Shown here piece by piece: positions 22,433-33,240 of a stretch of 64,000 nucleotides of DNA. Source of the DNA: Myxocyprinus asiaticus (Eukaryota > Chordata > Actinopteri > Cypriniformes > Catostomidae); contig NC_059372.1 in the NCBI RefSeq assembly GCF_019703515.2, forward strand, positions 27,579,931 through 27,643,930, given 5' to 3'. Below the pieces are notes generated by a model, which had not been told where the DNA came from, made no database searches, and was given only the letters and a program-made list of their open reading frames with translations. Position numbers and translations under genes: made by a program. How positions within the stretch are numbered: the first letter of the stretch is position 1; every line of letters starts with the position of its first letter.

Positions 22433-22860
22433 TATTATATTTTATATTTTGTTACATGTTTATTGTTTAATTGCATAATTTGTACTATTTACAAGTATTT
22501 ACATTGTTGAACATGTTTAAAACTGTCACTGACTCTTTAAGAAAACCGGCATTTCTGTAACGAGCTTCTGTAAAGGAGCGCATGTTAATGAGTGGATCTC
22601 CTCTTTTGAGACACATTACACGAAACAACTTTTACTCTCAACACACAGTGACAGGATCTCGCTGCTGAATACTCCACCACTATACTACACAGTCACTGTA
22701 GCTAGTCACATAGCTTGAATTTTGTTGCAAATGCGAGTGATTTCTTCTCATTCTAGAGGGCTGCACATAGAGTAAAAGATCGATCTTGGGATTTAAGAAT
22801 CGATATTGAGATTGTTTTATTGAAGATTGCGATGCATCGGAAAATCAATATTTTAAAATA
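22433..22860. repeat. hAT-like non-autonomous repeat, copy C
   Basis: Matches copy B: ACTATTTACAAGTATTTACAT, GCTGAATACTCCACCACTA and the block ending GATCGATCTTGGGATTTAAG. Here the segment ATTACACGAAACAACTTTTAC is not interrupted, giving the empty-site version of the Tc1 insertion in copy B. Confidence 0.6.
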
Positions 22861-25800
22861 TTTTTATATTTTTATGTTGCAGTAATGAGAATATCACAAT
22901 GGCATCTTTTTTGTTATCCAGAAATCTTGGCTTTATATCCTATATGCAAAATATAATTTATTTATTTAGATTTTTAATTAAAATAGGTCAAGAATCAGCC
23001 AGCAACCATTGAATCACAGATACTTGGGGGTGGGCTCTTTTGACTTTGGCCAGTAAGCAACCATTTATCAAAAAACAAAAAAACATTTAGGACACCTTAG
23101 CAATCGCATTGCTATGCCCTAGCAACCACCCACAACACTTTAGCATGTGGTGGCAAATCTGAATGGGCAAGCACCACACACTTTATCTTAAAAAAAATTC
23201 AAATATAGTTTATTATTATTATTTACATTAACTGTCATGGATTTGAGTGTTCATAAGCCTGATCTATTGGCTCATGTGGGGTGTTTTTATGTTTATAGAT
23301 ATTTGTGTCAAACCTCAAGTGGAAGCGAGTTTAGGTCTTGACTTGAGATGTCATGTGCTGCGTCACTGGTAGTGATAACCCCTTTGCACTGGAACTGGAC
23401 ATCTGTTATCAGCCTCTGCCACCCCCATCACCCCTCCCTCACTCACACATTTCTAATGAAATTGCTCTTTCATACATCAGTGCACACGTCTTTGAAGCAG
23501 GCATCACCTTGCCTACACCTGTCACACATTCCAATGATTTCATGCTTAATTTCCTGCTAATCGTATCTTGTATGTTCATCTCCACCTATATGACATTGAT
23601 ATGTCTCTAAAGTTTTTCTCTTTATACACATTTGTTTCAGGTGCTGGCTTTTTGTCAGTTACAGCAATATTTTAGCTTTTAATAAATTTGATTTGCATGT
23701 TGTTGCCTAAATAGCTCCACCCTTAGAATATTTCTAAGTCTTTCTGGAATTTGTGCAGTAACTGTACTGAGTGACTTCCCCCTCTGCCAATTTTTTTTGC
23801 AGAGGTATGTGTACACACTGCTTTTTGGGCCTGCATACAGAAGCTCACATCAGGGACAGCTTAAATACAGTTTCCAAGCAGTTATTTACTATACATAATT
23901 TGCATTTTTGTTGTGCAAGTTCAATATGAGAGAGAGAGCCTCTCTCCTTAAGCTGTGCCTCCCTTGTATTATTATACACAATACTCTTGCATTATGACAA
24001 GATTTGTGTTTTGAAGATTTGGGAATCAGCAGGGACCTGCCTATATGATATTATATGCACGTCTTCATCGTAATATGATAATGTTGCGATTCTTTGTCAG
24101 TACGTTTACATGCGCAGTTATAATCAAGCAACAGCAGGTCTGTCCAAGCATCCATGACACAAAGTGTATAATTGCGTTATCTAGGTCTGTTAGTCCGACT
24201 TCACAAAATTTAAGTCACATTAGTGTTTGTTTACATAATGTTTTGAAAAGACTAATAATTTTAGTCAGACTAAACTGCAAGTTTTAAAATTAATTTAAAC
24301 ATACATTGCAAACTTTTGTTTGCTTGTTTCTCATTCATCTTCACTGGACTTCTTCATCGTAGAGCCATAGAAGTAGAATAGAGCACATGTCACAAAAACC
24401 TTTGCAGTCTAGCTGTAAGGTGGATGTATACAGACATCTTTACAAATGAAACAAGCTAAAGATTTATTGTGGATCTATACAGACATCTTTAAAATTGAAA
24501 CAAGTTATAGACTTATTCTTGCTTGTTGTTAATTTGCATTTTTGTCGGAATAGAAATAGTGTTTGTTGATCTAATAATAATGGCCACAGTATGTTTCATC
24601 TTCTCACATATTTGCACTGAGTTGTGCTCAATCGTACATTGATTATTGTTAATGTCAAAAATGTCACTAAAAAGTAGGTTTGTGGTTTTATAATTTCACT
24701 ACAGTGTTGCGATGTAAAATATATCAGTTAGGTTTTTTTCCACCTCTGATGTTGATTTAGCACTCATAAACTTCAGATCTGACATATGACTGATTGCTAG
24801 CACAGGTTTGATGTTGAAAAATGGCCACAAAAGTAGTTGTGCCCTAGAAAGCATGCCTGCTGGTGACTTATTGAGCTGTGGTGCTCGAATGGAGGCCATG
24901 TGAATTTGAATCTGTTTTGTATCATGTCCTGACTCTCGATACTCTTCATCCTATCATTTCCTGTCCTCCCTCAACTGTCTTTTAAATAATTAAAAAGCCC
25001 CCCAAAAAATTATCGACTTATTTAATTTCATTCTAAAGTGAAACCCAGTTCAGTGGTGACTGATAAATGTTGTGACTGTGAATGTTTACCATATCTGCTG
25101 GTTTTATCCAGTCTTCCACATTCTTCTTCCCATATTTTCAAGCCTGTGTAGATAACTAGGGCAAAGGGAAAGACTGGAGGATGACATCAGTCGTCTTGAG
25201 TGGAAAATGGGTGGGCGTCTGAGGGTTGAATGTGTGTTGTGACTGTTTTGTAATCAGCTGTGTGTACTGAATATTTTTGGCACAATCACTACATTGCTCA
25301 AATATCTGAAACAAAAATGTGATGCCAGTGAATCTAATTGCATTGACCCTTAATCTGCACTAAAGAGCCAACTGAGACAACGACTGGCTCCATCCTCACA
25401 GAAATTAAAGAGGTGGTATGAACATATCCATGTTTATGAGTCATATTTGCTTTTTGCAGCAGTACTCAAGCAGTTATTCAGTCTCCACTGGTTGTCGTTG
25501 TGCTCCACTTTTGTGTCATTCCCTGAGGAAAGGGGTTAGTTATAAAGCTTGAAATCCCCTCTCAGCTTTGCAATTAAAATTGGGGTTGCTACAGAATCCT
25601 GCTGAGAAACGATGTTAGTGAAGTTAAATCTTGCCCCCTGGTGGTTACAGAATGAAAAATGCATTGTTGTGCACACAAATTTGTCACAGGAAGGGGTGGG
25701 CTTAATGGCCTGAGAGGAAATGAATACTAATGGAGTTTAGGGATTGGCTGAAATGACTGTCAGTTAGTGAGGGAGTTAAAGTGATTGGTTGGTTGAGCAT

Positions 25801-26244
25801 AGTTTTCCCTCTCCTTTATGAATGGCTTGTACAATATTTTACATAGTTTATGAAGACTATTTGGGACTGTATTGCATTGTTTTGGCAGTGAAGGGACTTC
25901 TGAGAGCATTTCTAAGTTAATATAATGTAGTAGCCTAAACAAACAGCAAAATAAAATAAAAAATAAAACTGAAAAGACATCTGAGCCAAATACTGAAAAA
26001 GCTTATATATCCATGCAAGTAGTTTTGGTGCATAAGCTCAAAAATTACATTAAATCCAAGGAGATAAGGCTTGCACACAATATCCATAGAAAAAATCTGA
26101 GCTGCAAATTGCCCTAAGAGGCCAAAAATTGTTAATAAATATTGTATTATTGTATTAAGAATCATTTATGAGAATATTTGCAATCACAATAGGGCTTAGA
26201 TTCACCCTGCTATAAATGTTAATATACTGTCTGTTTATGTGCAG
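22861..26244. other. no gene seen; short tandem repeat near 23.1 kb
   Basis: A few units of the CCTTAGCAAYC-type minisatellite lie at 23070-23145. The rest has no recognised exon or transposon. The open frames at 23348-23610 and 24045-24287 lack domain features. The final bases lead into the bcl2l1 splice acceptor. Confidence 0.5.
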
Positions 26245-26388
26245 GAGCGCTTTGCTGAGATCTTCGGGAAAGATGCAGCGGCGGAGAGCAGAAAGTCAGA
26301 AGAAAACTTTAAGAAGTGGTTGCTGGCAGGAATGACCTTGCTCACTGGTGTCATGGTGGGATCATTCATTGCACAGAAACGCCTGTGA
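26245..26388 (+). CDS. bcl2l1: bcl2l1 (Bcl-xL) terminal coding exon
   Basis: Forty-seven codons follow a splice acceptor (TGTTTATGTGCAG) and end in TGA. The peptide opens ERFAEIFGKDAAAESRK, corresponding to the second half of the BH2 region of Bcl-xL (human counterpart VELYGNNAAAESRK). It continues through NFKKW into a hydrophobic tail anchor (LLAGMTLLTGVMVGSFIA) and ends with the basic QKRL. Bcl-xL is an anti-apoptotic BCL-2 family protein held in the mitochondrial outer membrane by this tail, where it restrains BAX and BAK. The exon boundary just after the BH2 Trp matches the last vertebrate BCL2L1 intron. The neighbour downstream is cox4i2 in convergent orientation, as in human. Earlier exons are outside the window. 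Confidence 0.93.
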   Translation, partial: ERFAEIFGKDAAAESRKSEENFKKWLLAGMTLLTGVMVGSFIAQKRL

Positions 26389-26734
26389 GGAGATGGATAA
26401 CTGAAGTTCCAACTTTACCCACTGCTTCATTTAGACCTCTAGCGAACATGAAGGAACTTACAATTACTTTTGTTTTGGATTTGTTCCTTTCCCTTTTATT
26501 GCCAAGAAATGTCCTGTTTACATCCCGTGTCCCACCATGCACTGTTGACCGAGTGACACGCACCTGTGATGTCACATCACATGACCCAGACTGCATGAGG
26601 GTGCTTTGCATTTAGCCGACTTCAGAAATGCAAAGCCCCATGTATCATTGTGCCCTGTTTAACAAAATGAAAAAAAATGACAAAGGAAGAAAAAAAGTTT
26701 GACCAAACGTTCATTCTCTGTAATTATTTTTTTT

Positions 26735-26740
26735 AATAAA
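26735..26740 (+). promoter_or_regulatory. proximal polyadenylation signal AATAAA
   Basis: AATAAA about 350 bases after the bcl2l1 stop, in an AT-rich context. Confidence 0.45.
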
Positions 26741-27907
26741 TAATTATTTTCAGCTTTATTCTCAGTTTTTAAGTATCCTTATTATTCTCTCATTTTCAAA
26801 GAGATTGGCATCTAACAAGGATACAAACATTATATCTGTAAGTCTAATTTAAGCTTGTATGCGATCCTTGAGTTAGTTAATTACCCAATAAAAATAAGGA
26901 AGTTGAATCTGAAGTATCCAATTGTTAAATCAGCACTGACATCTCCATGAAACGTTGGTGTGTCAGATAAAAGGTGCAAGAGCTAAAAAGACACTACACC
27001 TTCAGCACCTGCTTCCTCTTTAGACTAACTGCCTGTCAGTCCGTGATCTCTCTCTACCATTAGAAGGCAATGTGGAAAACAAATGTCAATACCCTTTGTT
27101 TATTTAATTATTGTTCTGTTAATTTTCACATGCAGATTTTACGAGCATTTAATGTGTGTCTCTTAAGTCCTGTTTGGAGCATTTAAATCTTCTGGACCAA
27201 CATGTTTGTTGACATTTAATGTTAATTAAACTTAAGTTTGAGCTTGAGTCTGACTGATATCACATATAACTCTCTACACCTTTGGGATTGTTGTAACTAG
27301 AACTAGCCAAGACATGGATATGTAAGGAGTAGAACATCATTCCTTATGCATCTGGCACTACCCTTTCACTGTGTTTTATACACAGACAATGTTAGATAAA
27401 ACCATATTGCCACGAGAGCTTGGTGTCTAGAATGGTCTTGGGAATACTGATCAGGCATTTGTAAGGCCAGAGTACAAGAGATCTTATACAGCTGATAGTC
27501 AATGAGTTTTTATTTTGAATTTAAGGTAGCTTAAACATTTGCAGTTGCATTTGCTGCTGCATTACAGAGACTGAAACTTTTATACCATGCAGCACTTTTA
27601 ACTTTCCAGAGCAAAATCCCTAAATCCTAACACCAATTCCGAGTCACCTTCCATTCACATTTCCTCTTAGTGTAAATGTTTTTCCACACAGATATTGGAG
27701 CATCCTTGGATTTGCTGAGTCAAGCCTTGCATGTAATGGTCCAACCATGTTTTAAACACTGGCTTAAAGATATCTTGGTGCAGATAATTTTATGGTTCTC
27801 TTGTGAAAATGAAAAACAGAAGTCCTTGATTGAACTGCTCATTGTTTGTTAGGGTTTACTGTTGAGACAGGGTTATGGTGTGTTTTTACAAACAAACCTT
27901 AGAATTG

Positions 27908-28102
27908 TAAAAATGACAATTCTTGTATCATTCACTCACCCTCATGTTGTTCCAAACATGTATGAATTTCTTTCTTTCTGAGGTAACATTCTGCCTAACA
28001 TATTTAGTGTTCCATGGAAGAAAGAAAGTCATATGGGTTCGGAACATGCAGGGTGAGCGAATGATCACAGAATGCTACTTTTTGGGTGAACTATCCCTTT
28101 AA
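27908..28102. repeat. short Angel-type foldback
   Basis: Arms CTCACCCTCATGTTGTTCC and the inverted GGAACATGCAGGGTGAG pair around a loop of about 60 bp. The right end is GGTGAACTATCCCTTTAA. The left terminus is degraded. Confidence 0.75.
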
Positions 28103-28618
28103 GTCCTTATAAACTCAGTTTACCATTCGTTTTTTCGTTTTTACCTCTCCATCTTCTCGTCTCCTCACAGCTCCAGATTCCCGCCAAATTCTAACCGTTG
28201 TGCTGTCAGAATGGCTTGGCGTGAGTGTCAGCCCACATGCGCACCTGCTGCTCCGCATGCAGCTCATGTAAAAACTGTCAAAACGCGCTTAGATGTGGAG
28301 AAACGATCTTTAGGCTTCAAACCATGATTAATTCAAATAGGATGTCAAGTTGAATATTCCTCACCTTTTCTAGTTGATAATGATTGACGAGCAGGTTAAT
28401 TCAAATAGAAGTGATGAAAGGAATGGTAGGACAGGTGTATCTCCAAGCTTCAACCCGACTGGAGATCTCGTGGGAAAGATAAGATCTGTTGGTGTGTCAA
28501 TCAAAAGATACCCATCCTAAACGTAACTTCCTTCGAGACCTAACCTAGAAAAGAAAAATCTGGTGTAGTGCTTGCGGTTTGTTAACATTAATCTGGTCTG
28601 AGACACTTAAAGGATACA

Positions 28619-29414
28619 TTAAAGGGATAGTTCACCCAAAAATGAAAATTCTCTCATCATTTACTCACCTTCATGATATCCCAGATGTGTATGACTTTCT
28701 ATCTTCTGCAGAACACAAATTCAGATTTTTAGAATTTCTCAGCTTTGTAGGTTCATACAAAGCATGAGAATGGGTGCCAAAATGCCCAAAATTATTGACA
28801 GGCAGAAAGCGCCTCAGACGCTGTCTGATTGGTTACAGAACGAATATGTCTGCTATTGACTATTTACAGAGATTATAACTTTGTGATCGATGTGATATCT
28901 CAGGGCAGTTATTTCAGTGATATCTTTCAGGGAGTAGGATTATTTTTTGCATACCTTTCCATGAAAAAAATCGCTTGCAGCAACTTTAAGTCAATTTTTG
29001 CTAGAAATTCTTCTCCCTGCCCAGTAGGGGTGTATGCATGAAGAATGTGAATCACCAAAAACACAAGAAGAATGTGAAAGTTAAAGTGGAGATTGGCTGA
29101 GCAGGGAGGAGAATTTATAGAAAAAGTTACTAAAATATTTATCTGTTTCTCACCCACATCTATTAAATCGCTTCTAAAGACATTGATTTAACCACTGGAG
29201 TCATATGGATTACTTTTATGCTGACTAATGCGACTTTTGGAGCTTCAAAATTTTGGCACCCATTCACTTGCATTGTATGGACCTACAGAGCTGAGAAATT
29301 CTAAAAATCTTCATTTGTGTTCTGCTGAAGATAGAAAGTCATACACATCTGGGATGGCATGAGGGTGAGTAAATGACAAGAGAATTTTCATTTTTGGGTG
29401 AGCTACTCCTTTAA
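28619..29414. repeat. 796-bp Angel-type foldback with about 165-bp arms
   Basis: Begins TTAAAGGGATAGTTCACCC and ends GGTGAGCTACTCCTTTAA. The arms stay complementary for about 165 bp, through AGATGTGTATGACTTTCTAT and GCATGAGAATGGGTGCC on the left and their inverted forms on the right. The loop contains TGGATTACTTTTATGCTG, also seen in the elements at 46.3 and 59.5 kb, so it is a subfamily with a shared core. Confidence 0.85.
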
Positions 29415-30488
29415 TAATCCAAGATTCACTCCTAAAACAACTCTAAAATGAAATTCTTTGTAAACATTAAAGACATTGACTTTTTAAATACACATTCCTG
29501 GTCTTTTTGTACAAGATTCATCAGTGCACGTTATTCTAAAGAAAAAAGATAGGTGTAATCAAAAGATGTTTCGTAGTGCTTTAGGCATTTTTTTAGGCTA
29601 CTGTTAACTGTAATCGAGCCTTTCTAAAATCTTGCAGGTAGTTAACGCAGTGATTTAATCCGTTGAAAAAACTGCCAACTTTTCACATGATCCAATCAAT
29701 TCCAGATGGATAGAATCAAGTCCCACCCTACCCTTTTTTCTTGTTTAGTATCTTTTTCCACTTGGAAATACATCCCATCACAGAAGTAAAATGCCATTTC
29801 ATGTTGACTTTAAGTTTGAAAAGTAAAACGAGATTTAATTGGCAACAATGTTAAATCCAGTAATGAAGTTTACCCCTTTACAAGTGAAGTGTTTTAATAG
29901 AAATGTAACAATCATAGTTGGTGTGTCTCAGCAGATTCAAATAGCTGACATTTACACTTTTGCTGCTCTGTAGACACTGATTTCACAGAATACATTCCGT
30001 GTTATGAACATTTGCTGCTTGCATGCTTAGTCTGTGTCTGTCTGTCATGTTGCAGATTTTGTGTGAGTGTGTTTGTGAGATGCTGTGTGGTATGAGTTTT
30101 ACAATATGCTTAAGGGTGAAATGTACCAGCATTGGCACGACACTATGTAAACTATTTAACTTAAAGGAAAATTAGACTAGCTCATCATAGCTTAGTGAAA
30201 ATATTTAATGCATTCTGATGATTTGAAAATATTATTTATGATATTTGGTGTAAACGCATATGGTTCCTTCCTATGGCCTTAAACTCCATAATTTCTTTTA
30301 AGTGTATTTGTTGCTCATTGTGTTTGTATTTTGTATTTAGCCAAATTAAACCTAAAAATAGGAGGACAAAAAAAAAAAAAAACTATTTTTTTAAGGTTTT
30401 TGGGCTAATTTGAACAGCTTCATCCCTGAATTCATTGTTTTATGTTTTTAAAACTTTTTCTTTTTAATGTCTGATATCATTTAAATTA

Positions 30489-30494
30489 AATAAA
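30489..30494 (+). promoter_or_regulatory. distal polyadenylation signal AATAAA
   Basis: AATAAA followed within 25-55 bases by GT-rich sequence, the arrangement expected for cleavage and polyadenylation of bcl2l1. Confidence 0.6.
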
Positions 30495-30683
30495 GACCCA
30501 TTTCAATTCATAAAACCTGTCTTCTCATTTGTGGTCATTAATATGTGTGTTTCCTCTATTATGTTTCTCATTGAATCAATACAAAGATACACAGAATGGT
30601 GTTCTTTTAAGTTTTACTTCCTTCAGTCAAGATTTGTCAATCAGATCAGTCAAGTTGTGATTCTTTCAACATAGTGGATTGTT

Positions 30684-30689
30684 TTAATC
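30684..30689 (-). promoter_or_regulatory. possible cox4i2 polyadenylation signal ATTAAA
   Basis: On the minus strand GGGGGATTAAAACAA lies about 160 bases after the cox4i2 stop codon. It is the only AATAAA-like hexamer seen close to the stop. Confidence 0.4.
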
Positions 30690-30849
30690 CCCCGATCTAC
30701 TCCATCAGATCTTACATACGCTGTTTACCACCAGATAACATTCTTATGGTCATACTGTAAGGGATGGACATTATAGTAATATATGAAGAATATCAAAGGT
30801 GATAGATAAATGGCAAGGCTTAGATGTGTAGCGCTCAGCTACAAATCAT

Positions 30850-30983
30850 TCATTTCCACTGGCCCTTCTCATAGTCCCACTTGGCTGAGAAGCTTTCCAC
30901 AGGGTTCACCCACATTTCCAGCATCCGCTTCACCTGCATAGTCTGCCACTCGTCATCAAGGGTGCAAGGATGAGTGGGATACA
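30850..30983 (-). CDS. cox4i2: cox4i2 terminal coding exon
   Basis: This exon follows the acceptor TTGTTTCTCAG on the minus strand and enters in phase 1, so its first two bases complete a Val codon. It encodes VYPTHPCTLDDEW, then QVKRMLEMWVNPV, and ends FSAKWDYEKGQWK before TGA. This is the intermembrane-space C-terminus of cytochrome c oxidase subunit 4; the KWDYEK signature is characteristic. Subunit 4 is an early-assembling nuclear-encoded subunit of respiratory complex IV in the inner mitochondrial membrane. Isoform 2 is chosen because the gene sits convergent to bcl2l1, as COX4I2 does in human, and because of sequence features of the middle exons. The protein ends with a single Lys where subunit 4 often has two. 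Confidence 0.92.
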
Positions 30984-31356
30984 CTGAGAAACAAGCAAAT
31001 TTAGGAATTACCAATCACTAGTTTAGTGCTAGCACCTTGAATTGTTATATATTTTGCTGACTGGGAACCTAAGTTCCCACAGTCATGGAAATATCAGGTA
31101 ATTTCTAGGCTTGGAGAATTTATAAAAACGAAGAAAATCTTAAAGAATTTTTTTTTTTTCTTCTCTAGTTCAGCTCTAAAATATTCAATCAAATAAATTG
31201 CTTTTTGTGTCAATTAAATGATTGTTTAAAATCCTTGTCCAGGAATCACAAACAACTTAAAGTTATGAAATTTCATTGGACAAAACGTGTGGGAACCTTG
31301 ACCTTTAAACCTAAAGAGATTAAAACTAAAACATCTAAAATAAAGTCCTCCCTCAC

Positions 31357-31488
31357 CATAGAGCCTTTGCCAAAGGACAACTAGGCCTGTGAAACCAATG
31401 AAGAAGAAGATTCCTCCAAGCATCGTCTTCGATTCGCTGGATGATTTCTTCATCTCTGCATATGTCTCTTTAAACATCAATCTATACA
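31357..31488 (-). CDS. cox4i2: cox4i2 transmembrane exon
   Basis: A 132-base exon between acceptor GAATTGCAG and donor GTGAGG (minus strand). Both neighbouring introns are phase 1, so the exon can be read through without a shift. It encodes YRLMFKETYAEMKKSSSESK, then the single membrane span TMLGGIFFFIGFTGLVVLWQ, ending QRLY. The order and length match the third coding exon of vertebrate COX4 genes, and the hydrophobic helix crosses the inner mitochondrial membrane. Joined to the next exon it reads LYVYP, as expected. Confidence 0.93.
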
Positions 31489-31602
31489 CTGCAATTCAGA
31501 ATAATAGTGGAATAATAAGTTTTCAAAGACTAGCATCTATCAAAGGATCTGCTCTTTGCTGTCAGACAGCTTTCTCGTATGTACATAATTTACTCTACAT
31601 TC

Positions 31603-31905
31603 TTAAAAAATTGTTCACCCAAAAATTTAAATTATGTCATAATTTACTCAACCTTATGTCGTTCCCAACCCCTAGGACTTTCTTTCATAGCACACAAGGA
31701 GATGAAAAGGAGGCAAAATGTTCACCATTCACTTCCATTGCATTTTTTCACCATATAATGAAAGTGAATGGTGACTGAGGTTAACACTCTGCCTAACGTC
31801 TCCTTTTGTGTTCTATGGAGGAAAGAAAGTTATATGGATTGGGAACAACATAAGGGTGAATAAATGATGACAGAATAAACATTTTTGGGTGACCTATCCC
31901 TTTAA
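31603..31905. repeat. Angel-type foldback in cox4i2 intron
   Basis: TTAA-bounded 303-bp inverted repeat. The left arm is TTGTTCACCCAAAAATTT and the right arm ATTTTTGGGTGACCTATCCC. It sits between the 31488 acceptor and the 31997 donor, so it is an intronic insertion that leaves the splice sites untouched. Confidence 0.85.
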
Positions 31906-31996
31906 GACTCCTTTCTGAGTGTACATAAGCATAGAAAGGGCCCTGGGATGAGACAACAGAAGAAAAGAGAAAAAAGAAAGAAGAAGAAATACCTAC

Positions 31997-32163
31997 AGGC
32001 AATTTTTTCTTCTTTAGTGAGGTAGTTCCAGGGTCCTTTCTCCTTCTGCTTCAGGCTCTTGTCTGCAGCTCTGAGGGTGTCCTGGTATGGTCGGTCTGGT
32101 AAAGGAGTGTCCAGACGGTCCCAGTACATTGGAAGAGACATGTCCGCCTGTTCTCTCTCACCT
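31997..32163 (-). CDS. cox4i2: cox4i2 second coding exon (matrix domain)
   Basis: A 167-base exon with acceptor GTTTTTGTTTTCAG and donor GTAGGT on the minus strand. After one base completing a codon it encodes GEREQADMSLPMYWDRLDTP, then LPDRPYQDTLRAADKSLKQK and ends PWNYLTKEEKIA; the last base joins the next exon to give IALYRLMF. This is the matrix-facing N-terminal domain of COX4, with the conserved LKEKEKG-like (LKQKEKG) and LT-EEK segments. The first exon, which should hold the start codon and mitochondrial targeting peptide, was not located. It may lie within the next few kilobases or be too short to see by eye. Confidence 0.92.
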
Positions 32164-32632
32164 CTGAAAACAAAAACAGATATGGACAATATACAACAGT
32201 TAACTTCGCTTTATCTACAGTTTTCATGACTAACCACTGGGCGGCACCATGATTGCCGCTAGAATGTAAAAACTACCAAAATGAGTGATCCAGAAGGAGA
32301 ACAGCAACCGTTTTAAGAGTTAGTTGGAGTAAAAATTAGTTCAGGTTCAGAGTCATAACAACTCGAAGTAGTTAATGATATCAACGTAAATAACCTCGGG
32401 CCATCGCCCTCCTTTCATCTACGCAATCGGCTGAGGCACTGTCAAAACACGGTCATCGTAACTCTGTAAAGAATGGGGACTATGGATTTTTTTTATTTGG
32501 CAATTTAATATGCGAAACATCAAATTATCTGCTAAAAACATACGCCTGGACACCGGAAAAAAAGGCTTTCATTATGAATCATTGAAGACTTCCACATTAT
32601 ATATTTTTATCAGCTTTTCTTTTCTTTAATTT

Positions 32633-33240
32633 TCTTTCAAATAAGACAGGTTTTGTATTTCTATTTGGAACTTAGTGATCGTGTGCATCATTGACCTGAG
32701 CTTATGCACCTAATTTCTGAGTGAAAAAAAGCATTATTTGTGGATAATTTTGGCAATATTAAATAAAATATGAAAATATGCTGTACTATATATCACACTA
32801 GTGTGCTTTAATGTTCAAACAGGAAGTTTGTTTTGAAATTCATTTATTTAGTAAATAATTGCACAAAGTCACACTTGTGGTCTTCCTGGTCAAAAATGTC
32901 CGGCTTATTAAAAATTGCTTATAAATATCTCATTGTGCTATATTATCACCAAATATTGGATTAGATCTTTTTGTCAACTTGTTTTCTTTCAATTAGGACA
33001 GGTTTTGTATTTCTTTTTGGAACTTATTGATCATAGGCCTCACTGACCTGAGCTTATGCACCTTGGTTTTTAAATGAAAAAAACATTCTTTATGGGTTAT
33101 TTTGACTAAATTAAATACCATAAGAAAACATCTGTACTATTAATGTTTAAAACATTTTTAAGCACTTTTATTTTTTTAAATGGCAGAAAGCCACACTATT
33201 GGTGTTCCCAGTCAAAAATGACTGGACATTGAAAATAAAA
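32633..33240. repeat. tandem duplication, about 352-bp period
   Basis: TTTCTTTCAA(A/T)TA(A/G)GACAGG starts two units 352 bases apart, and ACCTGAGCTTATGCACCT recurs at the same offset. The second unit later drops about 30 bp before the shared GTCAAAAATG motif. The two units are clearly diverged. Confidence 0.8.

Larger units (their letters stand above)
1..26244 (+). other. bcl2l1: probable large intron of bcl2l1
   Basis: The only host coding exon in the left 30 kb is the acceptor-led bcl2l1 exon at 26245. No open reading frame in this span resembles the BH4-BH3-BH1 part of Bcl-xL, which in vertebrates lies in one large exon upstream. The span is therefore inferred to be the intron before the last exon, with the earlier exons to the left of the window. 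It is packed with transposons, listed separately. Non-repetitive stretches such as 15130-15640 may hold regulatory elements, but nothing in the sequence proves that. Confidence 0.6.
26389..30520 (+). other. bcl2l1: bcl2l1 3' untranslated and downstream region
   Basis: Two early AATAAA signals (26735-26740 and 26887-26892) could end a short transcript. A stronger candidate end is AATAAA at 30489-30494 followed by a GT-rich stretch (ATTTGTGG, ATATGTGTGTTT). If the distal site is used, the 3' UTR is about 4.1 kb and includes two Angel-type foldbacks. cox4i2 ends some 350 bp further right on the other strand. Confidence 0.55.
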
